64,000 nucleotides of DNA from NCBI GenBank assembly GCA_019054805.1, contig JAHQIY010000018.1:1302001-1366000 (forward strand), read 5' to 3'. The translations under genes were made by a program, and so were the position numbers. This DNA comes from Brachionus manjavacas. Lineage: Eukaryota; Rotifera; Eurotatoria; Ploima; Brachionidae. This document shows, piece after piece, positions 21,063-33,954 of this stretch (within the stretch, counting starts at the first letter, position 1; each line of letters begins with the position of its first letter). Below the pieces are notes generated by a model that had not been told where the DNA came from, ran no database searches, and was given only the letters and a program-made list of their open reading frames with translations.

Positions 21063-22027
21063 TTAAACTAAAACAAAATTAGAGTGTGATTTTTTTGAAT
21101 TTTTATAAAATCTCAAACAAAAATATAGAATTAAAAAGGTCACTAAAAAAAATAAAAGAATAAAGAGTATAATTGTAAATTTTTCTTTGATGAAAATATT
21201 TAAATTACTCAATCCATTTGAAAAAGTTGTGCCAATTGTTTCAAATGGGTTTTGGTTTATAAAAGCCCGTTTTTCGTCAAAATAGGAGTTTATTTTGATT
21301 GTTCGCGAATCAATCAACGAAGAAAATGCCAAATTTGTATTGCCAATCATAAATTCACTTACTTGTTCAATAATGTCACTACCATTTAATAGATACGAAT
21401 GATGATTGTATAAATTTTTAGCAAGGCCAACATTTAAATTAAAATCGGTTAAATGATGACGTAATTTATCCAAATAAATTTGTTGCTGATTTCTTTTAAC
21501 CGAATAACTTGTGCCATTTAAATCTTTTACAATAAGTGATTGTTTGCATATGTTTGTTTTTGACGAGTATTGAGTTATTATATTATCCTGGCGAATAAAT
21601 CCAATATTAAATCCAGCACTATTTTCAAGTCTATACTCAATTGGTATTTGTTTTGTACATGTAATATCACCTGAAAAATTTCGAATACGAATTGAACTAA
21701 CGTTCGAACAGATTGGTAAAAATGCTTGTCCGTCATTTATATATATTATATAATCGTGTTTTTCTAAACCATAAAATTCACGATTTTAAAATAATTTTAA
21801 TTTAAAAAAAAGCATATTACCCAAATTATTCAAATTTAAAAATGTATCATCCAAATGAAGACTTTGTTTAATTGAATTTATCATCATACTACATTGTAAT
21901 TTTTTGATTAAATCTAGTAGTCGATTGTTTTCATAGTCTTGTTCGGTTAAAATTAGATCATTTTTGTCACGATCAGTGAAGAAAAAATATACAATTGCGA
22001 ATATTCGAAAAAAAAAACAATTCCATT
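21063..22027 (-). CDS. Membrane-anchored protein gene, identity unknown
   Basis: The minus strand holds a main open segment (21763-21063) ending in one strong transmembrane helix (FTIILFILLFFLVTFLIL) and a short basic tail (RFYKNSKKSH), preceded by Cys residues and N-glycosylation-type sites (NVS, NFS, NGT, NGS). Upstream, at ~22027-21821, another open segment starts with a hydrophobic stretch (IFAIVYFFF) that could be a signal peptide; a GT at 21820 and an AG at 21764 fit a short intron of ~57 nt. The result looks like a secreted, single-pass surface protein with a large ectodomain. It could be a host gene, an accessory gene of the Helentron, or the remnant of an envelope-like gene; none can be chosen from sequence alone. 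The start codon is not resolved. Confidence 0.45.
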
Positions 22028-22214
22028 AACTCTTTTTTGGTTTTTCTTCTAGCCTGAGTTTTAAAGAATAAATTTAATTTTAAAGTTAAAAATAGTAAAT
22101 TTAATATAAAAAAAATCTATTTAAAGGAAATTTTTTATTAAATTGGGTCAATATCAAATTTTCATCGAAAGTGTTTATTACTAAAGATAAAATCATGTCA
22201 AAATTATTATGTCA

Positions 22215-23532
22215 GGGTTGCCTAGATTTTTCGCTGATATATGAATATCAAGAAAAAAAAAATCTAGGTATTACGTTTGTCGTGTCCGTCCGTCCGTCCG
22301 TCCGTCCGTCCGTCCGTCCGTCCGTCTGTGGACACATCTAACCCTAGTTTTTAGATGTTAACCCTAGTTTTAAAAATGACAAAAAATATGTCGATCGATA
22401 GCATTGAATACATAAAAGGCGCGAAAAATCTAGGCCATCTAATTTTTTAAAAATTAAACTTTAAATCGATCAATCACTAAAACAAAAATATTAATCAAAA
22501 AGATTAAAGTAATAAAAAATTTATTGACAACAAAAGTATGAACTAAAAAAGAAAAAAAAGAGAATTAAAATGTGATCTCGGTGAAAATAGCCTGATGATC
22601 ACTGAACCATGTTGAATATGGCTGTGATTTAAATTGACCAAAAGAATGTGACTTGCTCGTTAGACACCAATCCAATTGAGACATATCCTTGAAAGTTAAA
22701 CATTTGCTAAACACGGGTGTCATGTTCAAATTGTCTCTTAGCGTATCAAGATATTTAGAATTGTTTTCTCTATTAAAGTCAATATTGAAATCACCAAAGA
22801 TTACCAAAGAGTCTTGGCTGTGCAAATTTAAATTCAAAAAGGCAATCAACTCTTGAATAAACTTGTCATTGTCCATCTTTGGATGCTTGTAAAGATTTAA
22901 AAAATAAACAACTGTTGAATTTAGAAAAGATTCAGCCTTTTAAATTGGTTTTTCTAATATATATTATATAATTTTATTTTTACTTTTAAAAAAACTATTT
23001 CAAATAACCAAAATTGTTAATTATGGAATGGTTATTAATGACATTGTATGGTGATGCAAATACAATCATTATTTAAAAATTCGTCAACATAATTTTTTTT
23101 TATCGATTTTTTTCCTAGCAACTAAAATTAATTTTTAGAAATTATTATAAATTATTTTGTTGCAATATTTTTAGTTAAAAATCGGGTTTTTTTTTCAAAT
23201 TAAATAAAGAAAAACAATTTGAAAAACATATTGTGTGCTTCATAGAATTTCATTTATATATTTCGAAAAAAATGGGGCGCAAAAAATAAGAAAGATTTAA
23301 CATAAATATTCTCATAAATAAATTCTTAAATCATAATCCAAAAAAATAATTAATTGTTTGCGTTAAACCACTTATTGGTACAGGGTTCCGGTTAGGGAAT
23401 TGCTCTAATTGATAGAAAAAAAAAATTAGTGAGAACGGGGTCCGGGGCGGAGCCCTGGTTTAGGGTTACGGGTATGCAGTAAGCTAGAGAACCATTAGTA
23501 AAAATTACTATTATTTTTGAATGTTAAATAAT
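22215..23532 (-). repeat. Array unit 1 (1.31 kb)
   Basis: The endonuclease fragment at 22565-22876 is the SQDSL variant. The spacer reads CTAACCC. The inverted-repeat segment spans 22218-22435. One 250-bp monomer. It is the unit next to the autonomous Helentron. Confidence 0.9.
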
Positions 23533-24845
23533 GGGTTGCCTAGATTTTTCGCTGATATATGAATATCAAGAAAAAAATCTAGGTATTACGTCCGTCCGTC
23601 CGTCCGTCCGTCCGTCCGTCCGTCCGTCCGTCCGTCCGTCTGTGGACACATCTAACCCTAGTTTTTAGATGTTAACCCTAGTTTTAAAAATGACAAAAAA
23701 TATGTCGATCGATAGCATTGAATACATAAAAGGCGCGAAAAATCTAGGCCATCTAATTTTTTAAAAATTAAACTTTAAATCGATCAATCACTAAAACAAA
23801 AATATTAATCAAAAAGATTAAAGTAATAAAAAATTTATTGACAACAAAAGTATGAACTAAAAAAGAAAAAAAAGAGAATTAAAATGTGATCTCGGTGAAA
23901 ATAGCCTGATGATCACTGAACCATGTTGAATATGGCTGTGATTTAAATTGACCAAAAGAATGTGACTTGCTCGTTAGACACCAATCCAATTGAGACATAT
24001 CCTTGAAAGTTAAACATTTGCTAAACACGGGTGTCATGTTCAAATTGTCTCTTAGCGTATCAAGATATTTAGAATTGTTTTCTCTATTAAAGTCAATATT
24101 GAAATCACCAAAGATTACCAAAGAGTCTAGGCTGTGCAAATTTAAATTCAAAAAGGCAATCAACTCTTGAATAAACTTGTCATTGTCCATCTTTGGATGC
24201 TTGTAAAGATTTAAAAAATAAACAACTGTTGAATTTAGAAAAGATTCAGCCTTTTAAATTGGTTTTTCTAATATATATTATATAATTTTATTTTTACTTT
24301 TAAAAAAAACTATTTCAAATAACCAAAATTGTTAATTATGGAATGGTTATTAATGACATTGTATGGTGATGCAAATACAATCATTATTTAAAAATTCGTC
24401 AACATAATTTTTTTATCGATTTTTTTCCTAGCAACTAAAATTAATTTTTAGAAATTATTATAAATTATTTTGTTGCAATATTTTTAGTTAAAAATCGGGT
24501 TTTTTTTTCAAATTAAATAAAGAAAAAACAATTTGAAAAACATATTGTGTGCTTCATAGAATTTCATTTATATATTTCGAAAAAAATGGGGCGCAAAAAA
24601 TAAGAAAGATTTAACATAAATATTCTCATAAATAAATTCTTAAATCATAATCCAAAAAAATAATTAATTGTTTGAGTTAAACCACTTATTGGTACAGGGT
24701 TCCGGTTAGGGAATTGCTCTAATTGATAGAAAAAAAAATTAGTGAGAACGGGGTCCGGGGCGGAGCCCTGGTTTAGGGTTCCGGGTATGCAGTAAGCTAG
24801 AGAACCATTAGTAAAAATTACTATTATTTTTGAATGTTAAATAAT
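23533..24845 (-). repeat. Array unit 2 (1.31 kb, class a)
   Basis: SLDSL endonuclease variant at 23879-24190. The GTCC tract follows TATTACG directly (TTTGTCGT missing), with CTAACCC in the spacer. First unit of a 3-unit block. Confidence 0.9.
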
Positions 24846-26405
24846 GGGTTGCCTAGATTTTTCGCTGATATATGAATATCAAGAAAAAAAAATCTAGGTA
24901 TTACGTTTGTCGTGTCCGTCCGTCCGTCCGTCCGTCCGTCCGTCCGTCTGTGGACACATCTTACCCTAGTTTTTAGATGTTAACCCTAGTTTTAAAAATG
25001 ACAAAAAATATGTCGATCGATAGCATTGAATACATAAAAGGCGCGAAAAATCTAGGCCATCTAATTTTTTAAAAATTAAACTTTAAATCGATCAATCACT
25101 AAAACAAAAATATTAATCAAAAAGATTAAAGTAATAAAAAATTTATTGACAACAAAAGTATGAACTAAAAAAGAAAAAAAGAGAATTAAAATGTGATCTC
25201 GGTGAAAATAGCCTGATGATCACTGAACCATGTTGAATATGGCTGTGATTTAAATTGACCAAAAGAATGTGACTTGCTCGTTAGACACCAATCCAATTGA
25301 GACATATCCTTGAAAGTTAAACATTTGCTAAACACGGGTGTCATGTTCAAATTGTCTCTTAGCGTATCAAGATATTTAGAATTGTTTTCTCTATTAAAGT
25401 CAATATTGAAATCACCAAAGATTACCAAAGAGTCTTGGCTGTGCAAATTTAAATTCAAAAAGGCAATCAACTCTTGAATAAACTTGTCATTGTCCATCTT
25501 TGGATGCTTGTAAAGATTTAAAAAATAAACAACTGTTGAATTTAGAAAAGATTCAGCCTTTTAAATTGGTTTTTCTAATATATATTATATAATTTTATTT
25601 TTACTTTTAAAAAAACTATTTCAAATAAACAAAATTGTTAATTATGGAATGGTTATTAATGACATTGTATGGTGATGCAAATACAATCATTATTTAAAAA
25701 TTCGTCAACATAATTTTTTTATCGATTTTTTTCCTAGCAACTAAAATTAATTTTTAGAAATTATTATAAATTATTTTGTTGCAATATTTTTAGTTAAAAA
25801 TCGGGTTTTTTTTTCAAATTAAATAAAGAAAAAACAATTTGAAAAACATATTGTGTGCTTCATAGAATTTCATTTATATATTTCGAAAAAAATGGGGCGC
25901 AAAAAATAAGAAAGATTTAACATAAATATTCTCATAAATAAATTCTTAAATCTTAATCCAAAAAAATAATTAATTGTTTGCGTTAAACCACTTATTGGTA
26001 CAGGGTTCCGGTTAGGGAATTGCTCTAATTGATAGAAAAAAAAATTAGTGAGAACGGGGTCCGGGGCGGAGCCCTGGTTTAGGGTTCCGGGTATGCAGTA
26101 AGCTAGAGAACCATTAGTAAAAATTACTATTATTTTTGAATGTTAAATTATCTAAAAAATTATTAGTAATTATTTTAGCATAAATATTCTCATAAATAAA
26201 TTCTTAAATCTTAATCCAAAAAAATAATTAATTGTTTGCGTTAAACCACTTATTGGTACAGGGTTCCGGTTAGGGAATTGCTCTAATTGATAGAAAAAAA
26301 TTAGTGAGAACGGGGTCCGGGGCGGAGCCCTGGTTTAGGGTTCCGGGTATGCAGTAAGCTAGAGAACCATTAGTAAAAATTACTATTATTTTTGAATGTT
26401 AAATA
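24846..26405 (-). repeat. Array unit 3 (1.56 kb, class b)
   Basis: SQDSL fragment at 25186-25497; TTTGTCGT present, CTTACCC spacer; two 250-bp monomers. Confidence 0.9.
25922..26405. repeat. Nested ~250-bp monomers (example pair in unit 3)
   Basis: The monomer starts CATAAATATTCTCAT and ends near GAATGTTAAAT. It contains CAGGGTTCCGGTTAGGGAAT and a GC-rich block that can fold (CCGGGGCGGAGCCCTGG, six pairs around a five-base loop), in sharp contrast to its AT-rich setting. Here two copies stand in tandem; class-c units have four, class-a and class-q units one. No coding frame and no polymerase III boxes are seen. Confidence 0.85.
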
Positions 26406-27710
26406 GGGTTGCCTAGATTTTTCGCTGATATATGAATATCAAGAAAAAAAAAATCTAGGTATTACGTTTGTCGTGTCCGTCCGTCCGTCCGTCCGTCCGT
26501 CCGTCCGTCTGTGGACACATCTTACCCTAGTTTTTAGATGTTAACCCTAGTTTTAAAAATGACAAAAAATATGTCGATCGATAGCATTGAATACATAAAA
26601 GGCGCGAAAAATCAAGGCCATCTAATTTTTTAAAAATTAAACTTTAAATCGATCAATCACTAAAACAAAAATATTAATCAAAAAGATTAAAGTAATAAAA
26701 AATTTATTGACAACAAAAGTATGAACTAAAAAAGAAAAAAGAGAATTAAAATGTGATCTCGGTGAAAATAGCCTGATGATCACTGAACCATGTTGAATAT
26801 GGCTGTGATTTAAATTGACCAAAAGAATGTGACTTGCTCGTTAGACACCAATCCAATTGAGACATATCCTTGAAAGTTAAACATTTGCTAAACACGGGTG
26901 TCATGTTCAAATTGTCTCTTAGCGTATCAAGATATTTAGAATTGTTTTCTCTATTAAAGTCAATATTGAAATCACCAAAGATTACCAAAGGGTCTTGGCT
27001 GTGCAAATTTAAATTCAAAAAGGCAATCAACTCTTGAATAAACTTGTCATTGTCCATCTTTGGATGCTTGTAAAGATTTAAAAAATAAACAACTGTTGAA
27101 TTTAGAAAAGATTCAGCCTTTTAAATTGGTTTTTCTAATATATATTATATAATTTTATTTTTACTTTTAAAAAAAACTATTTCAAATAACCAAAATTGTT
27201 AATTATGGAATGGTTATTAATGACATTGTATGGTGATGCAAATACAATCATTATTTAAAAATTCGTCAACATAATTTTTTTATCGATTTTTTTCCTAGCA
27301 ACTAAAATTAATTTTTAGAAATTATTATAAATTATTTTGTTGCAATATTTTTAGTTAAAAATCGGGTTTTTTTTCAAATTAAATAAAGAAAAAACAATTT
27401 GAAAAACATATTGTGTGCTTCATAGAATTTCATTTATATATTTCGAAAAAATGGGGCGCAAAAAATAAGAAAGATTTAACATAAATATTCTCATAAATAA
27501 ATTCTTAAATCATAATCCAAAAAAATAATTAATTGTTTGCGTTAAACCACTTATTGGTACAGGGTTCCGGTTAGGGAATTGCTCTAATTGATAGAAAAAA
27601 AAATTAGTGAGAACGGGGTCCGGGGCGGAGCCCTGGTTTAGGGTTACGGGTATGCAGTAAGCTAGAGAACCATTAGTAAAAATTACTATTATTTTTGAAT
27701 GTTAAATAAT
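26406..27710 (-). repeat. Array unit 4 (1.31 kb, class q)
   Basis: SQDPL variant at 26746-27057. The subterminal repeat is altered to AAATCAAGG, a change shared only with the other SQDPL units. Closes the 3-unit block 23533-27710. Confidence 0.9.
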
Positions 27711-29021
27711 GGGTTGCCTAGATTTTTCGCTGATATATGAATATCAAGAAAAAAAAAATCTAGGTATTACGTCCGTCCGTCCGTCCGTCCGTCCGTCCGT
27801 CCGTCCGTCCGTCTGTGGACACATCTAACCCTAGTTTTTAGATGTTAACCCTAGTTTTAAAAATGACAAAAAATATGTCGATCGATAGCATTGAATACAT
27901 AAAAGGCGCGAAAAATCTAGGCCATCTAATTTTTTAAAAATTAAACTTTAAATCGATCAATCACTAAAACAAAAATATTAATCAAAAAGATTAAAGTAAT
28001 AAAAAATTTATTGACAACAAAAGTATGAACTAAAAAAGAAAAAAAAAGAGAATTAAAATGTGATCTCGGTGAAAATAGCCTGATGATCACTGAACCATGT
28101 TGAATATGGCTGTGATTTAAATTGACCAAAAGAATGTGACTTGCTCGTTAGACACCAATCCAATTGAGACATATCCTTGAAAGTTAAACATTTGCTAAAC
28201 ACGGGTGTCATGTTCAAATTGTCTCTTAGCGTATCAAGATATTTAGAATTGTTTTCTCTATTAAAGTCAATATTGAAATCACCAAAGATTACCAAAGAGT
28301 CTAGGCTGTGCAAATTTAAATTCAAAAAGGCAATCAACTCTTGAATAAACTTGTCATTGTCCATCTTTGGATGCTTGTAAAGATTTAAAAAATAAACAAC
28401 TGTTGAATTTAGAAAAGATTCAGCCTTTTTAAATTGGTTTTTCTAATATATATTATATAATTTTATTTTTACTTTTAAAAAAAACTATTTCAAATAACCA
28501 AAATTGTTAATTATGGAATGGTTATTAATGACATTGTATGGTGATGCAAATACAATCATTATTTAAAAATTCGTCAACATAATTTTTTTTATCGATTTTT
28601 TTCCTAGCAACTAAAATTAATTTTTAGAAATTATTATAAATTATTTTGTTGCAATATTTTTAGTTAAAAATCGGGTTTTTTTTTCAAATTAAATAAAGAA
28701 AAAACAATTTGAAAAACATATTGTGTGCTTCATAGAATTTCATTTATATATTTCGAAAAAAATGGGGCGCAAAAAATAAGAAAGATTTAACATAAATATT
28801 CTCATAAATAAATTCTTAAATCATAATCCAAAAAATAATTAATTGTTTGAGTTAAACCACTTATTGGTACAGGGTTCCGGTTAGGGAATTGCTCTAATTG
28901 ATAGAAAAAAAAAATTAGTGAGAACGGGGTCCGGGGCGGAGCCCTGGTTTAGGGTTCCGGGTATGCAGTAAGCTAGAGAACCATTAGTAAAAATTACTAT
29001 TATTTTTGAATGTTAAATAAT
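27711..29021 (-). repeat. Array unit 5 (1.31 kb, class a)
   Basis: SLDSL at 28053-28364; TTTGTCGT missing. Opens the 4-unit block 27711-33954. Confidence 0.9.
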
Positions 29022-30586
29022 GGGTTGCCTAGATTTTTCGCTGATATATGAATATCAAGAAAAAAAATATCTAGGTATTACGTTTGTCGTGTCCGTCCGT
29101 CCGTCCGTCCGTCCGTCCGTCCGTCTGTGGACACATCTTACCCTAGTTTTTAGATGTTAACCCTAGTTTTAAAAATGACAAAAAATATGTCGATCGATAG
29201 CATTGAATACATAAAAGGCGCGAAAAATCTAGGCCATCTAATTTTTTAAAAATTAAACTTTAAATCGATCAATCACTAAAACAAAAATATTAATCAAAAA
29301 GATTAAAGTAATAAAAAATTTATTGACAACAAAAGTATGAACTAAAAAAGAAAAAAAAGAGAATTAAAATGTGATCTCGGTGAAAATAGCCTGATGATCA
29401 CTGAACCATGTTGAATATGGCTGTGATTTAAATTGACCAAAAGAATGTGACTTGCTCGTTAGACACCAATCCAATTGAGACATATCCTTGAAAGTTAAAC
29501 ATTTGCTAAACACGGGTGTCATGTTCAAATTGTCTCTTAGCGTATCAAGATATTTAGAATTGTTTTCTCTATTAAAGTCAATATTGAAATCACCAAAGAT
29601 TACCAAAGAGTCTTGGCTGTGCAAATTTAAATTCAAAAAGGCAATCAACTCTTGAATAAACTTGTCATTGTCCATCTTTGGATGCTTGTAAAGATTTAAA
29701 AAATAAACAACTGTTGAATTTAGAAAAGATTCAGCCTTTTAAATTGGTTTTTCTAATATATATTATATAATTTTATTTTTACTTTTAAAAAAAACTATTT
29801 CAAATAACCAAAATTGTTAATTATGGAATGGTTATTAATGACATTGTATGGTGATGCAAATACAATCATTATTTAAAAATTCGTCAACATAATTTTTTTA
29901 TCGATTTTTTTCCTAGCAACTAAAATTAATTTTTAGAAATTATTATAAATTATTTTGTTGCAATATTTTTAGTTAAAAATCGGGTTTTTTTTTCAAATTA
30001 AATAAAGAAAAAACAATTTGAAAAACATATTGTGTGCTTCATAGAATTTCATTTATATATTTCGAAAAAAATGGGGCGCAAAAAATAAGAAAGATTTAAC
30101 ATAAATATTCTCATAAATAAATTCTTAAATCTTAATCCAAAAAAATAATTAATTGTTTGCGTTAAACCACTTATTGGTACAGGGTTCCGGTTAGGGAATT
30201 GCTCTAATTGATAGAAAAAAAAATTAGTGAGAACGGGGTCCGGGGCGGAGCCCTGGTTTAGGGTTCCGGGTATGCAGTAAGCTAGAGAACCATTAGTAAA
30301 AATTACTATTATTTTTGAATGTTAAATTATCTAAAAAATTATTAGTAATTATTTTAGCATAAATATTCTCATAAATAAATTCTTAAATCTTAATCCAAAA
30401 AATAATTAATTGTTTGCGTTAAACCACTTATTGGTACAGGGTTCCGGTTAGGGAATTGCTCTAATTGATAGAAAAAAAATTAGTGAGAACGGGGTCCGGG
30501 GCGGAGCCCTGGTTTAGGGTTCCGGGTATGCAGTAAGCTAGAGAACCATTAGTAAAAATTACTATTATTTTTGAATGTTAAATAAT
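29022..30586 (-). repeat. Array unit 6 (1.56 kb, class b)
   Basis: SQDSL at 29364-29675; two 250-bp monomers. The hairpin arm carries a T interruption (AAAATATCTAGG) that is shared with unit 16. Confidence 0.9.
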
Positions 30587-32666
30587 GGGTTGCCTAGATT
30601 TTTCGCTGATATATGAATATCAAGAAAAAAAAATCTAGGTATTACGTTTGTCGTGTCCGTCCGTCCGTCCGTCCGTCCGTCCGTCCGTCTGTGGACACAT
30701 CTTACCCTAGTTTTTAGATGTTAACCCTAGTTTTAAAAATGACAAAAAATATGTCGATCGATAGCATTGAATACATAAAAGGCGCGAAAAATCTAGGCCA
30801 TCTAATTTTTTAAAAATTAAACTTTAAATCGATCAATCACTAAAACAAAAATATTAATCAAAAAGATTAAAGTAATAAAAAATTTATTGACAACAAAAGT
30901 ATGAACTAAAAAAGAAAAAAAGAGAATTAAAATGTGATCTCGGTGAAAATAGCCTGATGATCACTGAACCATGTTGAATATGGCTGTGATTTAAATTGAC
31001 CAAAAGAATGTGACTTGCTCGTTAGACACCAATCCAATTGAGACATATCCTTGAAAGTTAAACATTTGCTAAACACGGGTGTCATGTTCAAATTGTCTCT
31101 TAGCGTATCAAGATATTTAGAATTGTTTTCTCTATTAAAGTCAATATTGAAATCACCAAAGATTACCAAAGAGTCTTGGCTGTGCAAATTTAAATTCAAA
31201 AAGGCAATCAACTCTTGAATAAACTTGTCATTGTCCATCTTTGGATGCTTGTAAAGATTTAAAAAATAAACAACTGTTGAATTTAGAAAAGATTCAGCCT
31301 TTTAAATTGGTTTTTCTAATATATATTATATAATTTTATTTTTACTTTTAAAAAAACTATTTCAAATAACCAAAATTGTTAATTATGGAATGGTTATTAA
31401 TGACATTGTATGGTGATGCAAATACAATCATTATTTAAAAAATTCGTCAACATAATTTTTTTTTATCGATTTTTTTCCTAGCAACTAAAATTAATTTTTA
31501 GAAATTATTATAAATTATTTTGTTGCAATATTTTTAGTTAAAAATCGGGTTTTTTTTTCAAATTAAATAAAGAAAAAACAATTTGAAAAACATATTGTGT
31601 GCTTCATAGAATTTCATTTATATATTTCGAAAAAATGGGGCGCAAAAAATAAGAAAGATTTAACATAAATATTCTCATAAATAAATTCTTAAATCATAAT
31701 CCAAAAAAATAATTAATTGTTTGAGTTAAACCACTTATTGGTACAGGGTTCCGGTTAGGGAATTGCTCTAATTGATAGAAAAATAAAATTAGTGAGAACG
31801 GGGTCCGGGGCGGAGCCCTGGTTTAGGGTTCCGGGTATGCAGTAAGCTAGAGAACCATTAGTAAAAATTACTATTATTTTTGAATGTTAAATAATCTAAA
31901 AATTATTAGTAATTATTTTAGCATAAACATTCTCATAAATAAATTCTTAAATCTTAATCAAAATAATAATTAATTGTTTGCGTTAAACCACTTATTGGTA
32001 CAGGGTTCCGGTTAGGGAATTGCTCTAATTGATAGAAAAATAAAATTAGTGAGAACGGGGTCCGGGGCGGAGCCCTGGTTTAGGGTTCCGGGTATGCAGT
32101 AAGCTAGAGAACCATTAGTAAAAATTACTATTATTTTTGAATGTTAAATAATCTAAAAAATTATTAGTAATTATTTTAGCATAAATATTCTCATAAATAA
32201 ATTCTTAAATCTTAATCCAAAAAAATAATTAATTGTTTGCGTTAAACCACTTATTGGTACAGGGTTTCGGTTAGGGAATTGCTCTAATTGATAGAAAAAA
32301 ATTAGTGAGAACGGGGTCCGGGGCGGAGCCCTGGTTTAGGGTTCCGGGTATGCAGTAAGCTAGAGAACCATTAGTAAAAATTACTATTATTTTTGAATGT
32401 TAAATAATCTAAAAAATTATTAGTAATTATTTTAGCATAAATATTCTCATAAATAAATTCTTAAATCTTAATCCAATATAATAATTAATTGTTTGCGTTA
32501 AACCACTTATTGGTACAGGGTTCCGGTTAGGGAATTGCTCTAATTGATAGAAAAAAAAATTAGTGAGAACGGGGTCCGGGGCGGAGCCCTGGTTTAGGGT
32601 TCCGGGTATGCAGTAAGCTAGAGAACCATTAGTAAAAATTACTATTATTTTTGAATGTTAAATAAT
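30587..32666 (-). repeat. Array unit 7 (2.08 kb, class c)
   Basis: SQDSL at 30927-31238; four 250-bp monomers in a fixed order of variants. The second has CATAAACATTCTC and the third has GGGTTTCGG. Confidence 0.9.
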
Positions 32667-33954
32667 GGGTTGCCTAGATTTTTCGCTGATATATGAATAT
32701 CAAGAAAAAAAAAATCTAGGTATTACGTTTGTCGTGTCCGTCCGTCCGTCTGTGGACACATCTTACCCTAGTTTTTAGATGTTAACCCTAGTTTTAAAAA
32801 TGACAAAAAATATGTCGATCGATAGCATTGAATACATAAAAGGCGCGAAAAATCTAGGCCATCTAATTTTTTAAAAATTAAACTTTAAATCGATCAATCA
32901 CTAAAACAAAAATATTAATCAAAAAGATTAAAGTAATAAAAAATTTATTGACAACAAAAGTATGAACTAAAAAAGAAAAAAAGAGAATTAAAATGTGATC
33001 TCGGTGAAAATAGCCTGATGATCACTGAACCATGTTGAATATGGCTGTGATTTAAATTGACCAAAAGAATGTGACTTGCTCGTTAGACACCAATCCAATT
33101 GAGACATATCCTTGAAAGTTAAACATTTGCTAAACACGGGTGTCATGTTCAAATTGTCTCTTAGCGTATCAAGATATTTAGAATTGTTTTCTCTATTAAA
33201 GTCAATATTGAAATCACCAAAGATTACCAAAGAGTCTTGGCTGTGCAAATTTAAATTCAAAAAGGCAATCAACTCTTGAATAAACTTGTCATTGTCCATC
33301 TTTGGATGCTTGTAAAGATTTAAAAAATAAACAACTGTTGAATTTAGAAAAGATTCAGCCTTTTAAATTGGTTTTTCTAATATATATTATATAATTTTAT
33401 TTTTACTTTTAAAAAAAACTATTTCAAATAACCAAAATTGTTAATTATGGAATGGTTATTAATGACATTGTATGGTGATGCAAATACAATCATTATTTAA
33501 AAATTCGTCAACATAATTTTTTTTTATCGATTTTTTTCCTAGCAACTAAAATTAATTTTTAGAAATTATTATAAATTATTTTGTTGCAATATTTTTAGTT
33601 AAAAATCGGGTTTTTTTTTCAAATTAAATAAAGAAAAAACAATTTGAAAAACATATTGTGTGCTTCATAGAATTTCATTTATATATTTCGAAAAAAATGG
33701 GGCGCAAAAAATAAGAAAGATTTAACATAAATATTCTCATAAATAAATTCTTAAATCATAATCCAAAAAAATAATTAATTGTTTGCGTTAAACCACTTAT
33801 TGGTACAGGGTTCCGGTTAGGGAATTGCTCTAATTGATAGAAAAAAATTAGTGAGAACGGGGTCCGGGGCGGAGCCCTGGTTTAGGGTTACGGGTATGCA
33901 GTAAGCTAGAGAACCATTAGTAAAAATTACTATTATTTTTGAATGTTAAATAAT
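32667..33954 (-). repeat. Array unit 8 (1.29 kb, class d)
   Basis: SQDSL at 32988-33299; very short GTCC tract (about three repeats). Closes the first 4-unit block. Confidence 0.9.

Noticed and set aside
22590-22610. Hammerhead ribozyme core (CTGATGA) in each unit
   Set aside because: The motif lies in the codons for the endonuclease SDH box on the opposite strand, and no GAAA partner or helices are placed correctly.
26261-26285. tRNA/SINE B box in the 250-bp monomer (GGTTCCGG)
   Set aside because: It does not match the B-box consensus and there is no A box at a suitable distance.
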